From Thermodesulfovibrionales bacterium (lineage in GTDB: Bacteria; Nitrospirota; Thermodesulfovibrionia; Thermodesulfovibrionales; Dissulfurispiraceae): a stretch of DNA of 45,238 bases. The translations under genes and the position numbers were made by a program. Position 1 is the first letter of the stretch. The number at the start of each line of letters is the position of its first letter. The stretch is from positions 1 to 45,238 of the forward strand of contig JAOAGP010000056.1 in NCBI GenBank assembly GCA_026415695.1, written 5' to 3'. The notes beneath the pieces are model-generated. The model made no database searches. It saw nothing but the letters and a program-made list of their open reading frames with translations, and was not told where the DNA came from. This document shows positions 26,121 through 34,719 of the stretch, piece by piece.

Positions 26121-26543
26121 ATGGACAAAAAGAATGTATTGGTCTGTGTTAAGAAAGACATACTTCATCCGATTGGTTGGGCTCTAAGGGAGTTTGAAAA
26201 GATGGTAATCGTCAAGTATGTGGACAATACAAAGCAGATTGATGACTTATTAGAAGCAGGCATCAGTTTTTGTGTTTTAATAATTGATTCTATTTTGCAA
26301 GACAAGTCAACCTTTGAATACATAAAGTCCTTAAAAGAAAGGCATAAGCATCAAAGGATACTCTACATAGTTTCAGAAGGCAGCAATAAAGAAGACATAA
26401 TTGAATTGATAAGGTCAAAGATTGTAAGTGGTGTGCTAATAAGACCTTTTACTGCAGAGCAGATGTCTGATTACATATACAAACTCTGCGGATTTCAAAA
26501 ACCAACAGAAGTTCCTTGGTATATGCAGACCGGGATAAAGTAG
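26121..26543 (+). CDS. degenerate receiver-like (CheY fold) protein
   Basis: 140 residues with the alternating beta-alpha pattern of a response regulator receiver. A candidate phospho-acceptor Asp56 ends strand 3 (CVLIIDSILQD), the Ser after strand 4 is present (YIVSEGS), and strand 5 leads to LIRPFTAEQ, where the usual KPF lysine is replaced by Arg. The acidic pair after strand 1 is missing (VCVKKD), so metal binding and phosphorylation are doubtful. No output domain follows. It lies between the hemerythrin and nnr genes behind a GGAGGGG site. It may be a phosphorylation-independent adaptor; this is inference. Confidence 0.6.
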   Translation: MDKKNVLVCVKKDILHPIGWALREFEKMVIVKYVDNTKQIDDLLEAGISFCVLIIDSILQDKSTFEYIKSLKERHKHQRILYIVSEGSNKEDIIELIRSKIVSGVLIRPFTAEQMSDYIYKLCGFQKPTEVPWYMQTGIK

Positions 26544-26553
26544 TTTACCTGCT

Positions 26554-28080
26554 ATGAGACTTGCCACAGCACATCAGATGCGTGAGATTGATAGGATTAC
26601 TATACAAGATTACGGTCTTTCTGGTGTAATCCTTATGGAAAGGGCAGGAGTCGTAGTATCCGATAGAATTTGTTCTGTTGTTAATAAAGACACAAAAATA
26701 GTTGTTGTATGTGGCAAAGGTAACAATGGTGGGGATGGATTAGTAGTAAGTAGAGAGATGACAAACAGAGGATATGACACGGTTTGTTATCTTTTTGCAA
26801 GACCTGATGAATTAAAGGACGATGCGTTTTATCACTACAAAAGGGCAAAGAGTTTTGGCGTTGATATAAGGGATGGAGAGTTTTTTTTCCAAGATGTAAA
26901 GGATTTTAAGGGGTGTCTCATTGTAGATGCAATATTTGGTATAGGTTTGAGTAAGGATGTTGGAGGAGTATTTAAAAAACTCATAGACACTATAAACATA
27001 GTAGATGCCACTGTATGTTCAGTAGACATCCCTTCTGGGATTTGTTCAGATACTGGATTGAGTCTAAATGCATCTGTTGATGCCGATTTTACAGTTACAT
27101 TTGGCATTGCAAAGGTAGGGCATTTTATAAATGATGGTTTTATAAAGACTGGAAGGTTGTTTGTAGAAGATATAGGTTTTCCAAGAAGTGTTGTTGATAG
27201 TATTGGCATAGAAACCTTTTTGATAGACAATGAGATGATAAAGGCGATACTTCCAAAAAGGTTTAAGATATCAAGCAAGAAAGACTACGGTCATGTGCTT
27301 GTGATTGCTGGTTCAAAGGGTAAGAGTGGTGCAAGTATTATGTGTAGTAGGGCTGCATTGCGAGCAGGTGCTGGGCTTGTAACCCTTGCATCTTCAATAT
27401 CTCTGATTGACTCAATACAGTCTGCAGTGCTTGAGGAGATGACCCTTGCACTGCCTGAAGATGAAAACGGTAGGATTTCAAAAAATGCATTGGATGAGGT
27501 CTTGGATTTTATCAAACACAAGGCAAATGTAATTGCAATTGGTCCTGGATTAGGTCAGAGCGATGAACTGGTCGGATTTATAAAAGACCTAATTACCCAT
27601 AGCAATGTGCCATTAGTCATAGATGCAGATGGGATAAATCTGCTTTCAAGATGTGATGCTGTTGATACCTTAAAGGGTGCAAAGGCACCTGTTGTAATTA
27701 CACCTCATGAAGGTGAGATGAGGAGGCTTACAGGATTTTTTAGCCAAGATAAGATTAGTTGGGCTAAAAGATTTTCTCAAGATTCTGCTGCAATAGTATG
27801 TCTTAAGGGTGCACCAACAGTTGTTTGTACACCAGATGCTTTGTCATACATAAATTCAACCGGTAATCCTGGTATGGCAACGGGTGGTTCTGGAGATGTG
27901 CTCACAGGTCTAATCGCTGGACTTATTGCTCAAGGGGTAAGTGTTTTAGAGGCAAGTCTTTCTGGAGTTTATCTACACGGACTTGCGGGGGATATGGCAA
28001 CACAAAGGTATGGGGAGCATTGTCTTATTGCTGGTGATATTATCAATTACCTTCCTGATGCCTTTATGAGTCTTTGCTAA
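26554..28080 (+). CDS. nnr: bifunctional NAD(P)H-hydrate repair enzyme (epimerase + ADP-dependent dehydratase)
   Basis: 508 residues, the full fused length. The N-terminal YjeF_N domain (1-215) epimerises damaged NAD(P)HX and shows MRLATAHQMREID, the VVCGKGNNGGDGL loop and DAIFGIGL. The C-terminal ribokinase-like domain (about 225-508) dehydrates it at the expense of ADP and holds VIDADGINLL and GNPGMATGGSGDVLTGLIAG, with the catalytic Asp in GGSGD. No ribosome site is obvious before the ATG, 10 bases after the previous stop, which suggests coupling. A small ORF begins on its stop codon. Confidence 0.96.
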   Translation: MRLATAHQMREIDRITIQDYGLSGVILMERAGVVVSDRICSVVNKDTKIVVVCGKGNNGGDGLVVSREMTNRGYDTVCYLFARPDELKDDAFYHYKRAKSFGVDIRDGEFFFQDVKDFKGCLIVDAIFGIGLSKDVGGVFKKLIDTINIVDATVCSVDIPSGICSDTGLSLNASVDADFTVTFGIAKVGHFINDGFIKTGRLFVEDIGFPRSVVDSIGIETFLIDNEMIKAILPKRFKISSKKDYGHVLVIAGSKGKSGASIMCSRAALRAGAGLVTLASSISLIDSIQSAVLEEMTLALPEDENGRISKNALDEVLDFIKHKANVIAIGPGLGQSDELVGFIKDLITHSNVPLVIDADGINLLSRCDAVDTLKGAKAPVVITPHEGEMRRLTGFFSQDKISWAKRFSQDSAAIVCLKGAPTVVCTPDALSYINSTGNPGMATGGSGDVLTGLIAGLIAQGVSVLEASLSGVYLHGLAGDMATQRYGEHCLIAGDIINYLPDAFMSLC

Positions 28081-28190
28081 TGTCAAATGACCGTGAGATA
28101 TTACTTTTCAATGCAACGGAAGATGAGAATAGAGAGGTTGATTTGTCTATGTTGCAGATAACTCGTTTTGTAGATTTTTTCTTAAATTAG
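28080..28190 (+). CDS. small hypothetical ORF coupled to nnr, 36 residues
   Basis: Its ATG shares the last base of the nnr TAA stop (TAATG), an arrangement favouring re-initiation. The product starts MSNDREILLFNATEDENREV and ends in a short hydrophobic run (RFVDFFLN). I recognise no family. It could be a real microprotein, the remnant of a longer gene, or chance. The 93 bases after it hold a plausible ppdK promoter. Confidence 0.3.
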   Translation: MSNDREILLFNATEDENREVDLSMLQITRFVDFFLN

Positions 28191-28207
28191 GAGGTCTGCA
28201 TATATCC

Positions 28208-28236
28208 TTGAATTTTATTGTTAAATCATTTAGACT
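28208..28236 (+). promoter_or_regulatory. sigma70-type promoter for ppdK
   Basis: TTGAAT (28208-28213) and TAGACT (28231-28236) are spaced by exactly 17 bases. The predicted start is near 28243, giving a leader of about 40 bases that includes the GGGGG ribosome site before the ATG at 28284. Confidence 0.5.
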
Positions 28237-28283
28237 ATCTCACTATTTTATTGAGGTAATAATTCTGAAAGGGGGTTTTTTAG

Positions 28284-31061
28284 ATGGCAAAGACTGTTGA
28301 AAAGGGAAGTAAAAAGAAGCAAAATGAAGCAAAGAAGGGAAAGCCGAAGACTGTAGCAGGTAAAAAGTATGTGTATTTCTTCGGTGCTGGCAAGGCAGAC
28401 GGCAGGGCAGATATGAAAAACTTGCTTGGTGGCAAGGGGGCTAACCTTGCTGAGATGGTAAATTTGGGGATACCTGTCCCACCCGGATTTACTATTACAA
28501 CAGAGGTATGCACTATTTATTATCAAAACAACAAGCAATACCCCAAAGAACTCAAGCCTCAGGTTGATGCAGCCATTCAAAGGGTTGAAAAGATAATGGG
28601 TAAGAAGTTTGGTGATCCTGAAAATCCATTGTTGTTTTCAGTCCGTTCAGGTGCAAGGAGTTCTATGCCGGGTATGATGGAAACAGTCTTGAATATTGGT
28701 CTTACAACGAAAACGATCCCCGGAATGATTAAGAGGACTAATAATGAAAGATTTGTTTACGATGCATATAGAAGGTTGTTGATGATGTATTCTGATGTCG
28801 TTATGGAAAAGGCAGCTGGTATTGAACCTGAAGATGGTCATGGTATCAGACACAAACTTGAATATGAGATGGAGTTATTGAAGAAAAAGAAGGGTTACAC
28901 ATCTGATCTTGATCTCAATGTAGATGACCTCAAATATCTTTGCGATAGGTTTAAGGTAATCATCAAAGACACTCTTAAAAAGGAATTCCCAGACGACCAC
29001 AACGAGCAATTATGGGGTGGTATAGGTGCAGTATTTCAGTCTTGGATGGGTAAAAGGGCTGTTTCTTATAGAAAGATTGAGAAGATACCTGATGATTGGG
29101 GCACAGCAGTAAATGTTCAGACAATGGTCTTTGGTAACACAGGCGATAATTCTGCAACAGGTGTTGCATTCACAAGAAATCCTGCAACTGGTGAAAATGT
29201 TTTCTATGGTGAATGGTTACCAAATGCACAAGGAGAGGATGTGGTTGCAGGAATAAGGACTCCTAATCCAGTTAACAAGGCAGGTAAGACCGAAGATACG
29301 AAACATCTGCCATCCCTTGAAGAGAAGATGCCAAAACTTTACAAGCAGTTGCTTGAGATTGAGAAAAAGTTGGAGCGTCATTATAAGGACATGCAGGACA
29401 TAGAATTCACCATTGAAGACGGTGTCTTGTGGATGCTTCAGACAAGAGTAGGTAAGAGAAACGGTCAAGCAGCAATCAGAATGGCTGTTGAAATGGCTAA
29501 AGAAAAACTAATCACAAAAGAGACCGCAGTCTTGAGGGTAAAGCCTGACCAGATAGATGAACTGCTACACCCAAGCGTTGACCCTGCCGCAGAGAAAAAG
29601 GCGGTTGAACTTGCCAAAGGACTTCCAGCAGGTCCTGGTGGTGCTACAGGTAAGATAGTATTTACTGCTGATGATGCAGAGGCATGGAAGAAAAGGGGTG
29701 AAAAGGTAATACTTGTTAGAAATGAGACCTCACCAGAGGATGTCCACGGTATGCACGCTGCAGAGGCAATACTGACGGCTAAAGGAGGTATGACAAGCCA
29801 TGCGGCATTAGTTGCAAGGGGATGGGGTAAGTGTTGTATAGTGGGGTGCTCTGCACTTGATATTGACCTACATAACAAGGTATTAAGGGTTGCTGGCAAG
29901 ACCCTTAAAGAGGGAGACTGGATAACCTTAAATGGCACAAAAGGAAGGGTGTATGAGGGAAAACTTCCACTACTGCCAGCTGATCCAGAACACAATAAGT
30001 GGTATAAGGAGTTGATGAAGTGGGCTGATCAGTTTAGAAAGATTGGTGTTAGGGCAAATGCCGATACCCCAGAGGATGCAAAACAGGCAAGGATTTATGG
30101 AGCCCAAGGAATTGGTTTGTGTAGGACAGAGCATATGTTCTTTGGTCCTGACAGGATTAAGGCGGTAAGGGAGATGATACTATCTGATAGCACAGAAGAC
30201 AGAAAAAAGGCACTTGCTAAACTCTTACCTTATCAAAAGCAAGATTTCATAGGCATCTTTGAGGCAATGCAAGGGTTACCTGTTACTATAAGGCTCCTTG
30301 ATCCTCCATTACATGAATTTTTACCTCAAAAGGAAGAGGACATCATTGAGCTCTCAAAGGAGATGGGTGTTTCTGTAGAGGCACTTAAGGCAAAGAATAA
30401 TTCTTTGCATGAGTTTAACCCTATGCTTGGTCATCGTGGTTGCCGTCTTGGTATCACATATCCAGAGATATACGAGATGCAGGTTCAGGCAATTATGGAG
30501 GCAGCATGTGAACTCGCTAAAAAGAAGGTAAAGGTGCTTCCAGAGATAATGATACCACTCATTGCCCATGTAAGCGAGCTCATTAAATTGAGGGAACTCA
30601 CTATTGATACTGCCAATGCCGTTCAAAAGAAGTATGGCGTAAAGGTAAACTACACCGTTGGAACTATGATTGAATTGCCAAGGGCATGTGTTACATCCGA
30701 TGAAATAGCCCAGTATGCAGATTTCTATTCTTTTGGCACTAATGACCTCACACAAACCGTATTTGGTCTTAGTAGGGATGACGCTGGTAGATTCTTACCT
30801 TTCTATGTTGAAAATAAATTTTTGCCTGATGATCCATTCATTTCCATCGACCAGACTGGTGTTGGAGAACTCATGAAGATGGCGGTTGAAAAGGCAAAGA
30901 AGGTCAAGAAAGACATCAAATTGGGTATCTGTGGTGAACATGGTGGAGAGCCAAAATCTGTGGAGTTTTGTCACAGAATAGGGCTCAACTATGTAAGCTG
31001 CTCACCATTTAGGGTGCCAATTGCAAGGTTTGCAGCAGCACAGGCAGCACTTAGAAAATAG
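28284..31061 (+). CDS. ppdK: pyruvate, phosphate dikinase
   Basis: 925 residues; reversibly converts pyruvate, ATP and phosphate into phosphoenolpyruvate, AMP and pyrophosphate in the cytoplasm, linking fermentation products with gluconeogenesis. Order: N-terminal ATP-grasp domain (LLGGKGANLAEM, FSVRSGARSSMPGMM), a swivelling phospho-histidine domain with GGMTSHAALVARGWG (His506), and a C-terminal PEP-utilising barrel (RTEHMFF, GTNDLTQT, and catalytic Cys883 in GICGEHGGEP). All catalytic sites are intact. An unusual Lys-rich extension of about 25 residues precedes the typical start (KKYVYFFG), with 11 lysines in the first 28. It appears monocistronic, with a promoter and terminator of its own. 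Confidence 0.97.
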   Translation: MAKTVEKGSKKKQNEAKKGKPKTVAGKKYVYFFGAGKADGRADMKNLLGGKGANLAEMVNLGIPVPPGFTITTEVCTIYYQNNKQYPKELKPQVDAAIQRVEKIMGKKFGDPENPLLFSVRSGARSSMPGMMETVLNIGLTTKTIPGMIKRTNNERFVYDAYRRLLMMYSDVVMEKAAGIEPEDGHGIRHKLEYEMELLKKKKGYTSDLDLNVDDLKYLCDRFKVIIKDTLKKEFPDDHNEQLWGGIGAVFQSWMGKRAVSYRKIEKIPDDWGTAVNVQTMVFGNTGDNSATGVAFTRNPATGENVFYGEWLPNAQGEDVVAGIRTPNPVNKAGKTEDTKHLPSLEEKMPKLYKQLLEIEKKLERHYKDMQDIEFTIEDGVLWMLQTRVGKRNGQAAIRMAVEMAKEKLITKETAVLRVKPDQIDELLHPSVDPAAEKKAVELAKGLPAGPGGATGKIVFTADDAEAWKKRGEKVILVRNETSPEDVHGMHAAEAILTAKGGMTSHAALVARGWGKCCIVGCSALDIDLHNKVLRVAGKTLKEGDWITLNGTKGRVYEGKLPLLPADPEHNKWYKELMKWADQFRKIGVRANADTPEDAKQARIYGAQGIGLCRTEHMFFGPDRIKAVREMILSDSTEDRKKALAKLLPYQKQDFIGIFEAMQGLPVTIRLLDPPLHEFLPQKEEDIIELSKEMGVSVEALKAKNNSLHEFNPMLGHRGCRLGITYPEIYEMQVQAIMEAACELAKKKVKVLPEIMIPLIAHVSELIKLRELTIDTANAVQKKYGVKVNYTVGTMIELPRACVTSDEIAQYADFYSFGTNDLTQTVFGLSRDDAGRFLPFYVENKFLPDDPFISIDQTGVGELMKMAVEKAKKVKKDIKLGICGEHGGEPKSVEFCHRIGLNYVSCSPFRVPIARFAAAQAALRK

Positions 31062-31070
31062 ATACGATCT

Positions 31071-31107
31071 CTCCCCTTGTATTCATAAATGCAAGGGGAG
31101 TTTTCTT
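31071..31107 (+). terminator. rho-independent terminator of ppdK, overlapping the hflX start
   Basis: CTCCCCTTG (31071-31079) and CAAGGGGAG (31092-31100) form a perfect 9-base-pair GC-rich stem with a 12-base loop, followed by TTTTCTTT. It begins 10 bases after the ppdK stop. The only ATG available for hflX (31089-31091) is in the loop. Confidence 0.85.
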
Positions 31108-32756
31108 TAAAGAGGTGTTTAAACATACCCACCATCTACGGTAATACCACAGGGTTAAAAAAAGGGGTCATTCAATCACTTGAGAGGATATATCGGCGTA
31201 GGATACCCCCAAATCATCTGATTACCCCCGAGTTGTGTAAATACATCGCCTCATTGTCTTATGATATCAAAAGACAGATTGGGATTATAGCAAATCGTGA
31301 AGGCAACATCACCCATGTAATAGTTGGTGATTTTAACAGCGTTTTTATCCCCTCTTTAGAGGATTACAAGATTGGTAGGAGCCCATTAAGAAGACTTAGA
31401 TTCATTCACACGCACCTTACAGACGATGGTCTAAACAAAGAGGATTTAACTGACCTTGCATTATTGAGGTTTGATATTCTCTGTGCTGTAACTATCAGAG
31501 AGGGTATTCCACACAAGGTTCATTATGCCTATCTAATGCCACACGGCAGTGATTCAACTTATGAGATAGTAAGTAAGGATTTCTATCAACTTGATATTAA
31601 TTTCAAGTCCTTCATTGATGACCTTGAATCACAGATGCAAAGGCAGATTGTCCTTTCAAGAAGCCCTGATAAGGAGTCTGCGATACTCGTGGGTGCAGAT
31701 GTATTACCAAAATATGTGATTGAGGAATCCATTGAAGAATTAAGGCAACTTGCAGAGTCGGCAGGGGTAGAGGTATTGGATACAACTACTCAGAGACTCA
31801 AGGAGATAAATCCAAAGTATCTACTGGGGGAGGGCAAGCTCAATGAGATAATAATAAATGCCATGCAAAAAGGTGCAACCCTCTTGATATTTGATAGGGA
31901 ATTAAGCCCTTCGCAGGCAAGGGCAATTGCTGACAAGACGGAATTAAAGGTTATTGACAGAACCCAACTCATACTTGACATATTTGCAAGGCGTGCCCAC
32001 AGCAGAGACGGAAAGGTGCAAGTTGAATTAGCCCAACTAAAATACATGCTACCTCGTCTTACTGGTAAAGGCACTGCAATGTCAAGACTTATGGGAGGTA
32101 TTGGTGGTAGAGGACCGGGGGAGATGAAACTTGAGATAGACAGGAGACGTATTAGAGAGAGGATTACTCGGTTGGAAGAAGAACTAAAAACCTTGACTGC
32201 AGCAAGACTTCAGAGGAAGAAAAAGAGGATTGATTATGGAATCCCCATAATATCAATTGTGGGTTATACAAATGCTGGTAAATCTACCCTTTTAAACGCA
32301 CTCACTAAGAGTGATACATTTGTAGAGGATAAGATGTTTGCCACATTGGATACTGCTACAAGGAGATTGAGATTCCCCCGCGAAAGAGAGGCTATAATCA
32401 CAGACACAGTTGGTTTTATAAGGGATTTACCATCGGATTTAATGGCTGCTTTTAAGGCAACCCTTGAGGAATTAAACGATGCCCATCTTTTGATACACCT
32501 TGTGGATATATCAAATCCCCTTTTTCATCAGCATATACAATCTGTAAACGGCATACTCAAGGATTTAGGACTGGATAAAAAACCGACTTTGTTGGTATTT
32601 AACAAGATAGATTTGATTAACAATCAAGAGGTACAATACATATGTAGTCGTTATGGTGGCATAGGTATATCAGCCAACAACAAAGAAACCCTGTTACCTC
32701 TACTAACTGAGGTTGAGGGTTTGCTATGGCAGGATCTAAAGGAAAGGATTGATTGA
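31089..32756 (+). CDS. hflX: GTPase HflX (start uncertain)
   Basis: Up to 555 residues; a ribosome-associated GTPase that splits stalled or stressed ribosomes. It has an N-terminal extension (about 1-190), an HflX helical domain with LAQLKYMLPRLTGKG and GGIGGRGPGEMKLE, and a G domain with G1 GYTNAGKS (about 392-399), DTVGFI and FNKIDL. Typical homologues begin near IYGNTSGL, which is IYGNTTGL at codons 16-23 here. The only upstream ATG (31089) is inside the ppdK terminator loop and lacks a ribosome site, whereas AAAGAGGTG (31109-31117) is well placed for an ATA codon at 31125. The real start is therefore open. Downstream, a PHP phosphoesterase gene follows directly. Confidence 0.93.
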   Translation: MQGEFSLKRCLNIPTIYGNTTGLKKGVIQSLERIYRRRIPPNHLITPELCKYIASLSYDIKRQIGIIANREGNITHVIVGDFNSVFIPSLEDYKIGRSPLRRLRFIHTHLTDDGLNKEDLTDLALLRFDILCAVTIREGIPHKVHYAYLMPHGSDSTYEIVSKDFYQLDINFKSFIDDLESQMQRQIVLSRSPDKESAILVGADVLPKYVIEESIEELRQLAESAGVEVLDTTTQRLKEINPKYLLGEGKLNEIIINAMQKGATLLIFDRELSPSQARAIADKTELKVIDRTQLILDIFARRAHSRDGKVQVELAQLKYMLPRLTGKGTAMSRLMGGIGGRGPGEMKLEIDRRRIRERITRLEEELKTLTAARLQRKKKRIDYGIPIISIVGYTNAGKSTLLNALTKSDTFVEDKMFATLDTATRRLRFPREREAIITDTVGFIRDLPSDLMAAFKATLEELNDAHLLIHLVDISNPLFHQHIQSVNGILKDLGLDKKPTLLVFNKIDLINNQEVQYICSRYGGIGISANNKETLLPLLTEVEGLLWQDLKERID

Positions 32757-33401
32757 TTGTTTAAGATAGATTTGCATATCCACACCTGCAATAGTGGTGA
32801 TAACTCTACAGACCCTCAAGATGTGATTGAACAGGCAATAGAGATAGGACTTGATGGTATTGCTATCACTGAACATTACTCATATGCAGCATCAGAAGAG
32901 GTTGAGCCACTGATTGAAAAATATAAAGGGAGGATAGTTATCATTAGAGGGGTTGAATTTTCCACAAGGCAGGGACACTGTTTGGTATTTGGGGTGAATA
33001 CAGATAATTTGTTTAGTCGTGATGTGGACATGGATATGCTCATAAATAAGGTTGACTCTCTTGGAGGTATTGCTATACCTTCACATCCTTATAGGGCAAT
33101 AAACAGCATTGGTGATGGGCTTTTCAGTCTAACGAATCTAAGAGTATTAGAGGGACATAATGGTTGCAACATGAAATTCATGAACGATAGGGCGATACAG
33201 GTATCAAGGCAGTTGAATATCCCTTACATAGGTGGTTCTGATGCCCATACCGCATTAGATGTAGGCAATTGTTACACGGTTTTTCAAAGACCTGTTAATA
33301 AGGATAATATCGTTGAGAGTCTGAAAGAAGGAAAATACATCTCTGTTGACAACAGGGGTTTTGCAAGGATACTTAAATACATAAGGATAGGAGGTTTCTG
33401 A
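32757..33401 (+). CDS. PHP-domain metal-dependent phosphoesterase
   Basis: 214 residues in a compact PHP fold. Metal-ligand motifs: IDLHIHTC (His7, His9), AITEHYSY, RGVEFST, SHPYR and GGSDAHT. These are the ligands of PHP phosphoesterases that act on nucleotides or small phosphate esters; the substrate is unknown and it lacks a polymerase context. The start is a TTG immediately following the hflX stop, with an AAGGA site about 9 bases upstream; the beta strand FKIDLHIH sits right behind it, leaving no room for a later start. The next gene overlaps its stop by one base. Confidence 0.88.
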   Translation: MFKIDLHIHTCNSGDNSTDPQDVIEQAIEIGLDGIAITEHYSYAASEEVEPLIEKYKGRIVIIRGVEFSTRQGHCLVFGVNTDNLFSRDVDMDMLINKVDSLGGIAIPSHPYRAINSIGDGLFSLTNLRVLEGHNGCNMKFMNDRAIQVSRQLNIPYIGGSDAHTALDVGNCYTVFQRPVNKDNIVESLKEGKYISVDNRGFARILKYIRIGGF

Positions 33402-33979
33402 TGAATGTTGTGTGTTTATTTGGAAGTCCAAGGAAAAAGGGCAATAGTGCATGGATGGCTCAGCAACTGCTGCAAAGGCTAAATCACAAGAAGGGTGTAA
33501 AGATAAAACAATACTATTTGGCTAAGATGAAATACAGTGGCTGTATTGCCTGTTATGCCTGTAAGACAAAGAGACAGGACTGTGCCTTAAAGGATGATTT
33601 GACACAGGTTTTAAATGATGTAAAAGAATGTGATGTGTTGATTATGGCATCACCTACCTATTACGGTGAGGTGTCTTCACAATTAAAGGCATTTATTGAC
33701 AGGACATTCTCCTTTCTTAAGCCTGATTATGTCAGTAATCCAGAAAGCAGTAGGCTGAAATCAGGGAAAAAACTCGTATTTATCATTGCACAGGGTCATC
33801 CAGATGAGGAATTTTTTAAGGACATATTCCCAAGATACGACTTTTTCTTTAAGTGGTATGGGTTTAAGGAAAGTTATCTCATAAGGGCATGCGGGGTTTA
33901 CAACATGGAAGATGTTGCAAGGAGGGATGACATCGTTGCTCAGATAGATAAGACTGCGGATTCACTTCTCGGAATTTAG
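33401..33979 (+). CDS. flavodoxin-like NADPH:FMN reductase, iron-sulfur flavoprotein type
   Basis: 192 residues. The FMN phosphate loop is GSPRKKGNSAWMA (8-20), and ASPTYYGEVSSQLKAFIDRT is the second flavin-contact segment of this family. Between them, Cys48, Cys51, Cys54 and Cys61 form C-x2-C-x2-C-x6-C. This lies where the archaeal iron-sulfur flavoprotein (Isf) carries its compact [4Fe-4S] motif, so an iron-sulfur cluster beside FMN is plausible. It probably handles electron transfer or reduction of O2/H2O2 or quinones in the cytoplasm. TGATG overlap couples it to the PHP gene. It ends in front of a hairpin facing the liv operon. Confidence 0.8.
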   Translation: MNVVCLFGSPRKKGNSAWMAQQLLQRLNHKKGVKIKQYYLAKMKYSGCIACYACKTKRQDCALKDDLTQVLNDVKECDVLIMASPTYYGEVSSQLKAFIDRTFSFLKPDYVSNPESSRLKSGKKLVFIIAQGHPDEEFFKDIFPRYDFFFKWYGFKESYLIRACGVYNMEDVARRDDIVAQIDKTADSLLGI

Positions 33980-33991
33980 TAGTTTTTTAAA

Positions 33992-34026
33992 TTGGGGATG
34001 GCAGGGGTGTATCAAGCCATTCCCAA
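33992..34026. terminator. hairpin between convergent flavoprotein and livF
   Basis: TTGGGGATGGC and GCCATTCCCAA pair over 11 positions with one G-U/G-T mismatch and a 13-base loop containing the livF stop. T-tracts are poor, but the convergent position suggests a bidirectional terminator. Confidence 0.4.
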
Positions 34027-34719
34027 ATAAACCTTGTTTATAGTCTCATTGTTTTTGATGTCTTGGCTGTTACCCTGAAGGACTATCTCACCGTTTTCAA
34101 TAAGCATTGCCCTTTGGGATATCTGCAAGGCTTTTTTGACATTTTGTTCAACCAATAGTATTGTCATACCCTGTTCGTTTAACTTCATAAGCGCATCGTA
34201 TATTGAATTTATCAACAGGGGTGCAAGGCCAAGTGACGGCTCATCAAGTAATATCAAACGAGGCATCATCATCAACGCCTGTCCAATGGTAAGCATCTGT
34301 TGTTCACCACCAGAGAGTGTGCCAGCCTGTTGTTTGAGCCTTTCCTTTAGTCTTGGGAATAGTTCAAAGACTGTCTCAAGATTTTTCTCAATAGATTGTC
34401 TTTTTGTTTTTATGTAGGCGCCCATCAGGAGATTTTCTCTTACAGTCATTGTGCCAAACACCCTGTGTCTTTCTTGCACATGAGCAATTCCAACGGATGC
34501 ATAGTAGTGAGGTGGTTTACCACATAACTCTTCACCTAAAAACCTTATACTCCCCTTGAGGTTTGGTAATAATCCAGTAAGTGCCCTAAGTAGTGTGCTT
34601 TTACCTGCACCATTAGGGCCTATTATTGACAGGATCTCCCCCTCTTTGATATCAAAGTTTATGTTTTTTATAACCTCTAACTTGCCGTAGCCACCAATTA
34701 AATCCCTTACCTCAAACAT
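34012..34719 (-). CDS. livF: branched-chain-type ABC transporter ATPase LivF (cluster 1)
   Basis: 235 residues. Walker A GPNGAGKSTLLRAL, signature TLSGGEQQMLTIGQAL, Walker B LILLDEPSLGLAPL and the switch His/Gln region (VEQNVKKAL) are intact, and the VQERHRVFGTMTVREN stretch is typical for LivF. It energises uptake through LivHM. The ATG at 34719 overlaps the livG stop and sits behind AGGTGAGGAG; a GTG three codons earlier is less likely. It is the last gene of the livK-H-M-G-F operon. Confidence 0.93.
   Translation of the reverse strand: MFEVRDLIGGYGKLEVIKNINFDIKEGEILSIIGPNGAGKSTLLRALTGLLPNLKGSIRFLGEELCGKPPHYYASVGIAHVQERHRVFGTMTVRENLLMGAYIKTKRQSIEKNLETVFELFPRLKERLKQQAGTLSGGEQQMLTIGQALMMMPRLILLDEPSLGLAPLLINSIYDALMKLNEQGMTILLVEQNVKKALQISQRAMLIENGEIVLQGNSQDIKNNETINKVYLGMA

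Noticed and set aside
26121-26543. A normal CheY-like response regulator
   Set aside because: The acidic pair and the conserved lysine are missing, so it is listed only as receiver-like.
28191-28283. A riboswitch or small RNA before ppdK
   Set aside because: Only about 90 bases, fully accounted for by a promoter and ribosome site; no stable stem-loop found by eye.
29465-29995. A 176-residue minus-strand frame within ppdK
   Set aside because: It is a shadow of the ppdK coding sequence, which carries all the family motifs in the plus strand.
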